Of a stretch of DNA of 64,000 nucleotides, positions 37,988 to 47,699 are shown one piece after another. The position numbers were made by a program, and so were the translations under genes. The DNA comes from an uncultured Bacteroidota bacterium (GTDB lineage: Bacteria > Bacteroidota > Bacteroidia > B-17B0 > Aurantibacillaceae): contig CAILKE010000002.1 in NCBI GenBank assembly GCA_903834765.1, positions 1-64,000 on the forward strand, given 5' to 3'. Within the stretch, counting starts at the first letter, position 1; each line of letters begins with the position of its first letter. Below the pieces are notes generated by a model. It was not told where the DNA came from. It saw only the letters and a list, made by a program, of their open reading frames with translations, and did no database searches.

Positions 37988-39634
37988 TTATTTCCCTAAA
38001 CCAACCGGGCTACCAACTCTTACCATGGCACATCTAAAGCCAATATGAGCAGTTGCTTGTCTTTGATCTAAATAACGTCTTGTTCCTGGATTTAACCAAT
38101 AAGCTCTGTCTCTCCAGCTACCTCCTTTATACACACGAGCCTTATCATTAATTAAAGATGTTTTTGCGTATTCATACATTAACTTGTCTGCTTTTTCAGA
38201 ATAAGCTTCTTCTCCATCTTGAAAATATAAACTTGAGTTAACATCTCCATCTAAGTAACTTATATAATCAGATGTTTTATAATTACGGCGTTCATCTAAA
38301 TTATCAGAAGATATTGCTGCATTTACTTCTCTCCATTTAACGCGACCTGGTATGTCAGATTTTCCGTCAGAAGGCGCATTACTGTAATTTTGAGCATCTT
38401 TAGTTAAAACCGTTAAGACACTATCAGTTATTTCAGTTGTTTCACCAGAAACACCGTGAGCTGTAGGAACGTTTACTTTATGCACAAATTTTTGGAATAC
38501 TGGTCCATCTACATTAGTAGATATAGTACCATCAGTACTATCTTTTACTTGAGTAACAAATACATTACCACGAAAAGGTCTAAATTCATCAGCATCTTGG
38601 CTAGTAGATGCTCTATAAACATCCATTACCCATTCAGACACATTACCAGCCATATTATATAAACCGTAATCATTTGGCCAATATGAATAAACTGGAGCAG
38701 TAACGTCGGCATTATCATTTAAGAAACCTGCAGTTCCCATCATATCACCTGCACCACGCACAAAGTTGCCTTGTATTTGACCAATATATTTATCATCACT
38801 ATTACGAATACCATGTCCATTCCAAGGGTAAATTCTTCTGTCAGTGATACGCTCGCCAATTGTATTTCCAATTAAACCGTAGGCTGCATATTCCCATTCT
38901 GCTTCAGTTGGTAAACGGTATTTAGGTAAAAAGATACCATCTTCCATACGTACATCTCTCTCAGGATTTTGTTCATCAAATGAAGGTAATTTTTGTTTCA
39001 ATTGCCCTTGCCACTTGCCTGATAAATAGGCTTCAGTACTAAAATAATCCTGATCAGATGGATTTGGAACGTGATCTAATAAGCCTTCACGAATTAAAAT
39101 AAATTCATTTACACGGTCAGTTCTCCATGCACAGAACTCATTTGCCTGTAACCAATTGATTCCAACTACTGGATAATCTCTATAAGCAGGGTGGCGTAAG
39201 TAGTATTCTACATAAGGCTCATTATAAGCTAATTTTTCACGCCATACTAATGTATCAGGCAATGCTTTTTGGTAGATATCTGGGAATGTTGGCCCAAATA
39301 CACGACTTGTCCACCATAAATATTCTAAATAAGAAAAATTACTTACCTCTGTTTCATCCAAATAAAAAGAAGATACTGTTACTCTACGAGGAACATTATT
39401 CCATTCATAAGTTACATCAGTTTCAGTTCGACCCATTGAAAATGAACCACCTTCTATTAATACAAGACCTGGTCCAGTCTCTTGTTCCTCATAAGGTACT
39501 TTTTCAAAACCTCCATTATCTGGATTATTGTAATTCCAGCCAGTAGTAGAAGAACGCTCTTTAGCGCAAGATACTGCGAGTACAGAGAAGATAATAGCTA
39601 GTGATTTGCGGCTTTTAATGAAATTGAAATTCAT
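37988..39634 (-). CDS. gldJ: GldJ-type T9SS/gliding lipoprotein with FGE-sulfatase fold
   Basis: A lipoprotein signal peptide (cysteine C23 in SVLAVSCAKE) precedes TGWNYNDPDNGGFEKV-like sequence and a formylglycine-generating enzyme-like domain (GLVLIEGGSFSMG, RLPTEAEWEYAA, NMAGNVSEWVMDVY, GGSWRDRAYWL, HIGFRCAMV). GldJ and GldK are catalytically inactive relatives that form part of the outer-membrane-associated T9SS ring. In Flavobacterium johnsoniae gldJ is adjacent to porU and porV, and here the same genes are neighbours, which favours GldJ over GldK. It lies about 60 bases downstream of porP on the same strand, so an operon is likely. Confidence 0.87.
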   Translation of the reverse strand: MNFNFIKSRKSLAIIFSVLAVSCAKERSSTTGWNYNNPDNGGFEKVPYEEQETGPGLVLIEGGSFSMGRTETDVTYEWNNVPRRVTVSSFYLDETEVSNFSYLEYLWWTSRVFGPTFPDIYQKALPDTLVWREKLAYNEPYVEYYLRHPAYRDYPVVGINWLQANEFCAWRTDRVNEFILIREGLLDHVPNPSDQDYFSTEAYLSGKWQGQLKQKLPSFDEQNPERDVRMEDGIFLPKYRLPTEAEWEYAAYGLIGNTIGERITDRRIYPWNGHGIRNSDDKYIGQIQGNFVRGAGDMMGTAGFLNDNADVTAPVYSYWPNDYGLYNMAGNVSEWVMDVYRASTSQDADEFRPFRGNVFVTQVKDSTDGTISTNVDGPVFQKFVHKVNVPTAHGVSGETTEITDSVLTVLTKDAQNYSNAPSDGKSDIPGRVKWREVNAAISSDNLDERRNYKTSDYISYLDGDVNSSLYFQDGEEAYSEKADKLMYEYAKTSLINDKARVYKGGSWRDRAYWLNPGTRRYLDQRQATAHIGFRCAMVRVGSPVGLGK

Positions 39635-39694
39635 AGGTATTGGTTTAATTTAAGACTATAACGAATTTTTTTTGAAAAGGTTACACTTTATTTT

Positions 39695-40648
39695 TTAAAA
39701 AGATGGACAACTAATAGTTCTGTATTTTTTCTTCTTTGGTCTACACTCGAATTGCATCTGCATAGATATCTCATGAGAACCAGCTGTATTGCTTGATAAT
39801 TTTGATACAGTAACATCATAACTATATCCTACTTTGAAATGATCCGTTTGTATGCCTAGCAAAACAATAAAGGCATCAGAGTTACGATACCATAAACCTC
39901 CAACAAAAGAACCACGGACAAAATACAATCCTAAATTCAATTGTGTAAAGTTTTGTTGTTGCATAAACAAAACGTTTGGTGATATGTATGAGTCACCACC
40001 TTTTTCTAAAGGAATAACAGCGCCAGCGTGGCCGGTAATTTTTAATGGTAATTTAGAAGTTCCTTGTAAACCCTCATCTGGCTGAGTAATATGATGAAAT
40101 GCAGCTCCAATAAAATAACGTTTACTATAACCTAAAATACCCCCGCCAAAATCTAAATTTGATTTATTAGTAGAAGGAATAACTTCATTTGTGTTCCAAA
40201 CAAAACCGCGTCTAGCGTCAATCATATCGCCAAAATTAAGTTTTGTTTTATCTAATGATTTTTGAAAAAAGCCTGCTTGTAAGCCAAATTTTATAGAAAA
40301 TTCGCGAGTAACAGGAAGGAGATATGAATATATTAAATTAACATTAGTTGTTTTTAAAGTACCACGCGCTTGGTCATCCTGAGTCACAATTAAGCCTAAT
40401 CCTCCGCTAATAGCATCAATATGCTGATCGTATGAGGCGCTATAAGTAACATAAGTACCTGATAAATTTGGCCATTGATTACGGTAGTTCATACATATAC
40501 GCGGACAACGTGCTGTTCCTGCAAATGCTGGGTTTAAGTACAATGGATTAGCGTAAAATTGAGTAAATTGAGGGTCTTGCGCCTGCAAATCTTGCCAAAT
40601 ACCAGCAGAACAGAGTGTTGTGAGCAATAATATAAGTTTCTTCGCCAT
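39695..40648 (-). CDS. PorP/SprF family T9SS outer membrane protein
   Basis: A signal peptide ending at LQAQ is followed at once by DPQFTQFYANPLYLNPAFAGT, the diagnostic start of the PorP/SprF family. A beta-barrel of 317 residues in total ends with a cysteine-containing tail. Family members form outer membrane components needed for T9SS export or for the delivery of particular type B cargo proteins (SprF). No large type B adhesin gene is adjacent, so the partner is unknown. It precedes gldJ on the same strand and diverges from porU across 133 bases. Confidence 0.9.
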   Translation of the reverse strand: MAKKLILLLTTLCSAGIWQDLQAQDPQFTQFYANPLYLNPAFAGTARCPRICMNYRNQWPNLSGTYVTYSASYDQHIDAISGGLGLIVTQDDQARGTLKTTNVNLIYSYLLPVTREFSIKFGLQAGFFQKSLDKTKLNFGDMIDARRGFVWNTNEVIPSTNKSNLDFGGGILGYSKRYFIGAAFHHITQPDEGLQGTSKLPLKITGHAGAVIPLEKGGDSYISPNVLFMQQQNFTQLNLGLYFVRGSFVGGLWYRNSDAFIVLLGIQTDHFKVGYSYDVTVSKLSSNTAGSHEISMQMQFECRPKKKKYRTISCPSF

Positions 40649-40681
40649 ATATGTTAAATTTACTTAATCCTTTCCTAAATA

Positions 40682-40689
40682 CAAATATA
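40682..40689 (-). promoter_or_regulatory. Candidate -7 element of the porP-gldJ operon
   Basis: On the minus strand TATATTTG matches TAnnTTTG exactly and lies 33 bases before the porP ATG. No good -33 box was found at the expected spacing. Confidence 0.4.
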
Positions 40690-40781
40690 ACAGTCTCTTT
40701 CAATAAATAAAAACTTTTAACAAACAATATTTTATTTTTTTTGTCGTTTAAACGTATATATTTACCTCCAAATTTGTCCAA

Positions 40782-43700
40782 ATGCAAGCTATCAGTAAAT
40801 CTTATCTAATTATTTTAGTTTTTCTCAGTTTATTTAATTTTTTCGGTTTTTCTCAAAAAAATATTCAATCTGCTATAAATGAACCTGTTTTATCGAAAGT
40901 TATAGATTCTGATTCTAAAGATAAAAATAACAAAAAGCCATTTCTTTCTCAAGCACATTTTGATCCTAACAACAAAAATTTACCTTATTTTTTAAATCAT
41001 ATTGAAAGTGACGGAAATGCTTTTCCAACATTTGAGTTTACAGAACCTATTATTAGAAATCTTAATTCGGAAGAATTAGAAAAAATTAGCGAATATAAAG
41101 CGCTTATCACCAATACTTTTGAGACGTCAACTTATTCTGAAAAATCAAGGAGTAATATTATATTTTATCATAAGATAATCCCTATAAGATTAAATTCTTT
41201 TACTAATCAATATGAATACTTAGAAAGCTTTGTTCCTAATTGGAATTTCCAAAAAGAGAATTTGAATTTAAAGTCAAAAATAAATAAAAAAAATACTCAA
41301 GCAAATGCTGTTAATACATCTGTTTTAGCAACTGGTAATTGGTATAAAATAGGAGTTACTCAAAACGGTATATATAAATTGGACAAGTCAATGTTAAGTA
41401 ACTTAGGAATTAATACAGCCACTATCAATCCAAAAAATATTAGAATATATGGCAATGGAGGAAAGTTATTGTCGGAGAAAAACTCAGATTTTAAATTTGA
41501 TGATTTGCAAGAAAATGCCATAGAAGTTATTGGCGAAAGTGATAGTGTTTTTGATGCCACTGATTATGTTTTATTTTATGGACAAAGTACTGATGATTGG
41601 AAACATCGCACTGGCTCAATAATGCCATTTGAGCATCAAATGCATTATTACAGTGATACATCTTTTTATTTCTTGACTACTGATTTGGGTTTAGGTAAAA
41701 GAGTTCAATCGCAAAACAATTTATCAAATGTAACTAATCAAATAACGAATAAGCAAGATTATTATGGTATACACGAAATAAATTCAACTAATGTTGTAAA
41801 AAGTGGGAGAGAATTTTATGGAGAAAAATTTGATTTTAATACATCTTATTCATTTTTGTTTAATATACCTGATGCTGCTATAGGTGATAGTTTATATGTT
41901 CATTCCAGAGTTTTAGGAAGAGCAAATGCACCAGGTTCTTCTTATGGTGTAAATTTTAATAATGGTTTTTTTTCCATGTCTTGTCCTGCAACTAATACAT
42001 CTGATTACTTAGCTGATATTGGATACCATGGAGATGGCTATGCAGGAGGCACGTTAGGCTCTTCAAATTTAGTTATAACAGTAAATAAGCAAACATCAGA
42101 TGCTACTGGATGGCTAGATAAAATTGAATTTAATTGCCGAAGAAATTTAGTGTTTAATTCATCACAATTTAATTTTAGAGATAGGAAAGTAATTGGTGGA
42201 ACTGGATCTTTTGCCAAATATATTTTAACCAACAACAATAGTGCAACAGCAAAAATTTGGGATATTACAAATGTGTTAATTCCTGCTAAGCAATTATATA
42301 ATCAAATTAGTAATACTATTGATTTTACTGCAACTGCTGATTCATTGAAGCAATATTGTATTTTTGAAGATAACCAAGCGTATCAAGCTATAGTTTACGG
42401 AAAGATTGCTAATCAAAATTTACACGCTGTTCAACAAGCGGATTTAATCATTGTAACTCATCCTTTATTTGTTAATGAGGCTATGCGTATAGCTCAACTT
42501 CACCAAGATTTTGATACGCTGACATACGTTATAGCAACTACAGATCAGGTATATAATGAGTTTTCATCAGGAACTCCTGATATTGGAGCTATTAGAGAAT
42601 TTACAAGAATGTTATATAAACGCCCTATAAATCCAAATTTAGCAACTCGATATTTATTATTGTTTGGTGATGGTTCTTACAAAAATAAAGATATTAGCGT
42701 AGCTTCAAACTCGGCTTTAATTCCAACTTATGAAACGTTTAATTCAACTTCAAATATTAACTCATTTGTTACAGATGATTATTTTGGGATGATGGATGAT
42801 AATGAAGGAGACTTGACATCTGGGTTAGTTGATATAGGTGTAGGACGTTTTCCTGTGAGGTCGAAATCTGAGGCAGAGGCTGTAACAAATAAAATGGAAC
42901 ATTATTATAAACGAAATTTTGGTTTTGATGCAAATGCTTCAGAGTCGTCTTGTAGCACTGCTAGCAATGACTACCCACAAGGTGATTGGAGAAATAGATT
43001 GTGTTTTGTAGCAGATGATGAGGATGGTAATTTACACGAAAGTCAAGCTGATGGTTTAGTAAATTCATTATCAGTTGATAAAGATTATAATATTAATAAA
43101 ATATTTGTAGATGCTTATGTGCAAGTATCCACACCAGGTGGTGATAGGTATCCTGATGCCGCAATTGATATTAATACGAGTTTGGAAAAAGGTTGTTTGA
43201 TTTGGAACTATACTGGTCATGGGGGTGAAATAGGATTAGGAGCGGAACGATTTGTTGAAATTTCTCAAATATTAGGTTGGAAAAATATTAATAATTTACC
43301 CCTAATGGTTACTGCTACTTGCGAGTTTAGCAGGTTTGATGATCCTGATAGAACATCTGCTGGCGAGCTCTGTCTATTAAATCCCGATGGCGGAGCTATT
43401 GGTTTATTAACGACTGCAAGGGTTGCTTTTTCTGATAAAAACGCCACTTTAAATGCTGCTTTTTTTAGCCATGCTATAACTCCTATGACAAATGGTAAAA
43501 TGCCTCATATTGGAGACTTATATAGGCTTACCAAAATTGATATTGGAGTTCCTTTTAACGCATTATACTTGAATTTTGTGATATTGGGCGATCCTGCATT
43601 AAAATTAGCTTATCCTGAACAAAGGGTTTATACGTCATCAGTTAATTCACAGCCAGTTACAAGCACATCACGGGATACGATAAAAGCATTGTCAAAAATA

Positions 43701-44702
43701 ACCATTTCGGGTTTTGTAGGAGATAAGAATGGGAATAAACTCACTTCATTTAATGGTGTTGTTTTTCCAACTGTATTTGATAAAGCTAATACCATTACCA
43801 CTTTAGGAAATGATAATGGTTCACCAGTTACTACATTTACTATACAAAAGAATAATATTTATAGAGGAAAATCAACCGTTGTCAATGGCGATTTCTCATT
43901 TACTTTTCTAGTTCCAAAAGATATTAGTTATAATTATGGTATTGGTAAAATAAGTTATTATGCCCATAATGGAGTGCACGACGCACAAGGATTTTATGAT
44001 AAAATTATTATTGGTGGGTCAAATCCGAATGCAGTAGCTGATAATCAGGGGCCAACCATTAATTTGTATATGAATGATGAAAAATTTGTATCAGGTGGAA
44101 CAACCAATGAAAATCCAAAAATATATGCTGTTGTTTCTGATTCAAGCGGTATTAATACAATAGGTGCCGGTATTGGGCATGATGCTGTTGCTGTAATTGA
44201 TGCTGCAAGCAGTAAGCCTATCGTTTTAAATGATTATTATGTAGCTGATTTAAATACCTATCAAAAAGGTAAAATACGTTATCCATTAAATGAACTTTCA
44301 GAAGGAAATCATTCGTTAAGTGTTAAGGTATGGGATGTTCAAAATAACTCATCTACTTCATTCACTGATTTTGTTGTCGCAAAACAGGCCGAATTAGCAC
44401 TTACTCATATTTTAAATTATCCTAATCCATTTACAACGAAAACAAAGTTTTTTATTGAGCACAATCAATGTTGTACTAGTTTAAAAGTGATGGTTCAAAT
44501 TTATACAATAACAGGAAAAGTAGTAAAATCAATAAACCAAACAATAAATGACGGTGGATTTCGTTTAGATGGAATTGATTGGGACGGAAGAGATGAATTT
44601 GGAGATAAATTAGCTAGAGGTGTATATATATACAAAGTTTCAGTAACGGATAGTTACAAGAAAAAAGCTGAGAAGATTGAAAAGCTCGTAATTCTAAATT
44701 AA
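40782..44702 (+). CDS. porU: T9SS C-terminal signal peptidase/sortase PorU
   Basis: This 1306-residue protein has a signal peptide (to about residue 25), a long N-terminal beta region including NWYKIGVTQNGIYKLDKSML and the C25 peptidase domain (about 540-930). The catalytic pair is H813 in YTGHGGEIGLGAE and C847 in MVTATCEFSRFDDP. A C-terminal FlgD-like module (NYPNPFTTKTKF, DWDGRDEFGDKLARGVYIYKV) closes it. PorU sits on the outer membrane surface, cleaves the sorting domain of T9SS cargo and links the cargo to anionic LPS or another lipid. porV follows directly and gldJ lies on the other side, as in F. johnsoniae. The PorU2-like protein at 12.7 kb is its paralogue. Confidence 0.93.
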   Translation: MQAISKSYLIILVFLSLFNFFGFSQKNIQSAINEPVLSKVIDSDSKDKNNKKPFLSQAHFDPNNKNLPYFLNHIESDGNAFPTFEFTEPIIRNLNSEELEKISEYKALITNTFETSTYSEKSRSNIIFYHKIIPIRLNSFTNQYEYLESFVPNWNFQKENLNLKSKINKKNTQANAVNTSVLATGNWYKIGVTQNGIYKLDKSMLSNLGINTATINPKNIRIYGNGGKLLSEKNSDFKFDDLQENAIEVIGESDSVFDATDYVLFYGQSTDDWKHRTGSIMPFEHQMHYYSDTSFYFLTTDLGLGKRVQSQNNLSNVTNQITNKQDYYGIHEINSTNVVKSGREFYGEKFDFNTSYSFLFNIPDAAIGDSLYVHSRVLGRANAPGSSYGVNFNNGFFSMSCPATNTSDYLADIGYHGDGYAGGTLGSSNLVITVNKQTSDATGWLDKIEFNCRRNLVFNSSQFNFRDRKVIGGTGSFAKYILTNNNSATAKIWDITNVLIPAKQLYNQISNTIDFTATADSLKQYCIFEDNQAYQAIVYGKIANQNLHAVQQADLIIVTHPLFVNEAMRIAQLHQDFDTLTYVIATTDQVYNEFSSGTPDIGAIREFTRMLYKRPINPNLATRYLLLFGDGSYKNKDISVASNSALIPTYETFNSTSNINSFVTDDYFGMMDDNEGDLTSGLVDIGVGRFPVRSKSEAEAVTNKMEHYYKRNFGFDANASESSCSTASNDYPQGDWRNRLCFVADDEDGNLHESQADGLVNSLSVDKDYNINKIFVDAYVQVSTPGGDRYPDAAIDINTSLEKGCLIWNYTGHGGEIGLGAERFVEISQILGWKNINNLPLMVTATCEFSRFDDPDRTSAGELCLLNPDGGAIGLLTTARVAFSDKNATLNAAFFSHAITPMTNGKMPHIGDLYRLTKIDIGVPFNALYLNFVILGDPALKLAYPEQRVYTSSVNSQPVTSTSRDTIKALSKITISGFVGDKNGNKLTSFNGVVFPTVFDKANTITTLGNDNGSPVTTFTIQKNNIYRGKSTVVNGDFSFTFLVPKDISYNYGIGKISYYAHNGVHDAQGFYDKIIIGGSNPNAVADNQGPTINLYMNDEKFVSGGTTNENPKIYAVVSDSSGINTIGAGIGHDAVAVIDAASSKPIVLNDYYVADLNTYQKGKIRYPLNELSEGNHSLSVKVWDVQNNSSTSFTDFVVAKQAELALTHILNYPNPFTTKTKFFIEHNQCCTSLKVMVQIYTITGKVVKSINQTINDGGFRLDGIDWDGRDEFGDKLARGVYIYKVSVTDSYKKKAEKIEKLVILN

Positions 44703-44740
44703 TTATATCTTTGAACTCCCTTTTTAAAAAAAAGAACATA

Positions 44741-45988
44741 ATGCAAAAACAAATTTTAGGAACTATAGGAACAGGTGTGTTATTGTCATCTCAGGCAGTT
44801 GCTCAAACAGCTTCTTCTCAATTGAGCACACAGGATTTAAGTGGACGAGTAAATACGATAACAACAGCGGTACCATTTTTATTAATTGGACCAGATGCCA
44901 CGCAAGGTGCAATGGGAGAAGTAGGCGCAGCAACAACCCCCGATGCTAATAGTATACATTGGAACGTTGCTAAATTAGCTTTTTCCGATAAAAAAGGTGG
45001 AGCTGTTATTAACGTTACGCCTTGGTTAAAGCAATTAGTTCCGGATATTTATTTGTATTATGTTGGTGGTTATGCTAAAATAAGCAAAACGCAATCCATA
45101 GGCGCATCTCTAAGATATTTTTCATTAGGTAACATTACATTTACGGATATCGTAGGAAATACAACTGGCCAATTTAGACCAAATGAATTTGCTTTGGATT
45201 TAGCTTTTTCACAAAAATTATCACAAACATTTTCGGCAGGTTTAGCCGCAAGATATATTCGTTCTAATTTAACTGGTAATTACACATTATCTAATGGACA
45301 AGCTTCTAAGCCTGGACAAACTGTGGCTGTTGATGTTGGTTTATATTATCAATCAAAAAAGTTTGATTTAAGTGGAAAAAAAGCTACTGCTAGCGCAGGA
45401 TTAGTATTTAGTAATATTGGTGGAAAAATATCTTACTCAGTACAAAAAGATTTTATACCAATGAATTTACGTTTAGGTGGTGGATTAAAAATTCAAATTG
45501 ATGAATATAACACTTTTAGTATTTATGCTGATGCCAATAAATTAATGGTACCAACTCCTCCTGTATATTTAAAAACATACAATGGAAGCGACTCAGTTAA
45601 TACCGCTACTGGAGAAAAAATTATTGTGGCAGGGAAGGATAATAAAAACGTTGGTGTTGCTGCAGGTATTGTTCAATCGTTTGGCGATGCGCCTGGCGGA
45701 GCGAGTGAAGAATTAAAAGAAATCAATTATAGTGTGGGAGTTGAATATTGGTACGGTGCACCAAAAGTATTTGCAGTACGTGCAGGTTATTTTGACGAAG
45801 CAAAAACAAAAGGAAATCGTAAATTTTTCACAGCTGGTATTGGTGTACGTTATTCAAAGTTTGGGTTGGATATGTCTTATCTAATACCTATTACACAGCG
45901 AAATCCTTTACAGAATACATTGCGTTTTACACTTACTTTTGACTTTGGTGATGAAGGTGGTAAATCAGCTCCAAAATCAACCGATTAG
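44741..45988 (+). CDS. porV: T9SS outer membrane protein PorV
   Basis: This 415-residue beta-barrel of the FadL-related PorV family carries a signal peptide (MQKQILGTIGTGVLLSSQAVAQ) and the family signature LLIGPDATQGAMGEVGAATTPDANSIHWN. The C-terminus runs into repeated beta strands ending FTLTFDFGDEGGKS. PorV (LptO) picks up exported cargo by its sorting domain and shuttles it to PorU. I chose the ATG at 44741; an in-frame TTG at 44711 would add a basic extension. The gene starts 38 bases after the porU stop, consistent with a porUV operon. Confidence 0.93.
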   Translation: MQKQILGTIGTGVLLSSQAVAQTASSQLSTQDLSGRVNTITTAVPFLLIGPDATQGAMGEVGAATTPDANSIHWNVAKLAFSDKKGGAVINVTPWLKQLVPDIYLYYVGGYAKISKTQSIGASLRYFSLGNITFTDIVGNTTGQFRPNEFALDLAFSQKLSQTFSAGLAARYIRSNLTGNYTLSNGQASKPGQTVAVDVGLYYQSKKFDLSGKKATASAGLVFSNIGGKISYSVQKDFIPMNLRLGGGLKIQIDEYNTFSIYADANKLMVPTPPVYLKTYNGSDSVNTATGEKIIVAGKDNKNVGVAAGIVQSFGDAPGGASEELKEINYSVGVEYWYGAPKVFAVRAGYFDEAKTKGNRKFFTAGIGVRYSKFGLDMSYLIPITQRNPLQNTLRFTLTFDFGDEGGKSAPKSTD

Positions 45989-46007
45989 TCAAAATAGGCT
46001 ATTTTGA
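45989..46007. terminator. Weak hairpin between convergent porV and DUF1801 gene
   Basis: An A/T-rich 8-bp palindrome TCAAAATA / TATTTTGA with a 3-base loop begins directly after the porV stop and is followed by a T-rich stretch. Low stability makes the terminator call tentative. Confidence 0.4.
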
Positions 46008-46010
46008 AAT

Positions 46011-46475
46011 TTATTTTTTGGGTTTAATGTAATTTTCTTGATAAAGTTTTATCCATTCTTTTACTGTTATTTTTGTCATTAAGTCTGCTATTAGTTTATA
46101 CGGAATGTCTTCCATCTTTTTAAAACGGATACAACTTTTTCCCATATCTAATTTAGTTTTACAATGTTTTGGATATTCAGCTACGAACCAATCGTATAAT
46201 TTTGGACTTCCATATATCCCCATGTGATATATTGCTATAAAGTTTTTTTGAGAGGCGATAGCTATAAATTGCAATGGTAGCTTAGGATCACAATGATATC
46301 CAGCAGGATAAATAGAGTGAGGAACTACATAGCTAATCATACCATAACACATAACCTCTTGAAAACCTTGAGGGATATTATTTAGTATAGTGTCTCTTAG
46401 TTTGATAAAAGAGGAAGATCTATCGGCGGGAAGTTCTTTTAGATAGTCATTAACGGTAAGGGATTTTGATTGCAT
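46011..46475 (-). CDS. DUF1801 family protein
   Basis: This 154-residue cytosolic protein has the DUF1801/YdhG-like layout: an N-terminal helix region (VNDYLKELPADRSSSFIKLRDTILNNIP), then EVMCYGMISYVVP, IAIASQKNFIAIYHMG and the late MGKSCIRFKKMEDIP. The fold is small and YjbR-like, and the biochemical function is unknown. It is monocistronic and convergent with porV; the glycosyltransferase gene starts 42 bases away in divergent orientation. Confidence 0.8.
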   Translation of the reverse strand: MQSKSLTVNDYLKELPADRSSSFIKLRDTILNNIPQGFQEVMCYGMISYVVPHSIYPAGYHCDPKLPLQFIAIASQKNFIAIYHMGIYGSPKLYDWFVAEYPKHCKTKLDMGKSCIRFKKMEDIPYKLIADLMTKITVKEWIKLYQENYIKPKK

Positions 46476-46517
46476 ATTATTTTATTTTTTTTAGACAGTT
46501 AAATATCATAAATAGAA

Positions 46518-47699
46518 ATGAAAAATCCTACTTGGCAATTTTTAAAAAATACCTTACTTTGCAGTAAAATTAAGTCATTGCAAATAGTTGTTAATACACG
46601 TTTATTGCTCCCTCAAAAATTAGATGGCATCGGTTGGTTTACTTACCAAACATTAAAACGTATTACACAAAATAATAAAGATGTTCATTTTGTGTTTTTA
46701 TTTGATAGAGATTATAATGATGAATTTATTTTTTCGGAAAACATTACACCTTTAGTTATTGGGCCACAAGCTCGACACCCTTTTTTATATTATACTTGGT
46801 TTCAGTGGTCGGTAAAAAATATATTAAGTAGAATGAAACCTGATTTATTTTTATCACCTGATGGATTTTTATCGCTTGGTGCTAAATGCAAGCAGCTACC
46901 TGTGATACATGATATTAATTTTTTTCATAATCCTAAAGATTTAAAGCCATTAACGAGTAAATATTACAATCATTTTTTTCCTAAATATGCAAAAGCAGCC
47001 ACTCGTATCGCTACAGTGTCGGAATATAGCAAAGCTGATTTAGTAAAAGAATATAGCATCGAGTCAGCTATAATTGATGTCGTTTATAATGGCATTAACG
47101 ATGGGTTTAAACCCATTACTGAAGAAGAAAAAATAGCGACAAAAGAAAAATTTTCACAAGGCAAATCTTATTTTTTATTTGTGGGTTCTCAAAGTCCTCG
47201 TAAAAATTTGAATAGATTAATTGCTGCATTTGATTTGTTTAAACAACAAACTCAATCAGATTTTAAATTAGTATTAGTAGGTGCTGTATATACCAGTGAT
47301 AGTGATGTGAAAAAAGTGATTGATAAATCTAATTATAAATATGATATTTTGTTTGTAGGTAGGCAACCACAAAAAGAATTAGAAAATATTATGGCAGCAG
47401 CATTTGCTTTAACATTTGTTCCATATTTTGAAGGCTTTGGTATTCCTATGATTGAAGCCATGCAATGCGAAACGCCACTTATATCAAGCAACACAACCTC
47501 TATGCCTGAAATAGCTGGAAATGCTGCGATTTTAGTAAATCCATTTGAAGTAAATGAAATTTCAAATGCAATGGTAGACCTTTATCAAAATGAATACAAA
47601 CGCCAACAATTAATATTAAATGGCAAGCAAAGAAAAGATAATTTTTCATGGGATAAATCAGCTAACTTGCTATGGGATAGCATTACCATGTGTTTATGA
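46518..47699 (+). CDS. Glycosyltransferase family 4 protein, outside the main cluster
   Basis: This 393-residue GT-B enzyme has IVVNTRLLLPQKLDGIGWFTYQTLKRI at the N-terminus. It then shows IHDINFFHNPKDLKP, the second-domain start FLFVGSQSPRKNLNRLIAAFDLF, and the E-x7-E donor motif in PYFEGFGIPMIEAMQCETPLISS. It resembles mannosyltransferases of the WbaZ/MtfB kind. The gene overlaps the next one (DUF2779) by an ATGA junction, an unexpected coupling of a sugar transferase with a nuclease-like protein. The sugar is unknown. Confidence 0.87.
   Translation: MKNPTWQFLKNTLLCSKIKSLQIVVNTRLLLPQKLDGIGWFTYQTLKRITQNNKDVHFVFLFDRDYNDEFIFSENITPLVIGPQARHPFLYYTWFQWSVKNILSRMKPDLFLSPDGFLSLGAKCKQLPVIHDINFFHNPKDLKPLTSKYYNHFFPKYAKAATRIATVSEYSKADLVKEYSIESAIIDVVYNGINDGFKPITEEEKIATKEKFSQGKSYFLFVGSQSPRKNLNRLIAAFDLFKQQTQSDFKLVLVGAVYTSDSDVKKVIDKSNYKYDILFVGRQPQKELENIMAAAFALTFVPYFEGFGIPMIEAMQCETPLISSNTTSMPEIAGNAAILVNPFEVNEISNAMVDLYQNEYKRQQLILNGKQRKDNFSWDKSANLLWDSITMCL

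Noticed and set aside
40740-40764. TTTG followed by TATATTTA as a porU promoter
   Set aside because: The spacing of 13 bases is too short and the -7 box lacks the final G; not strong enough to list.
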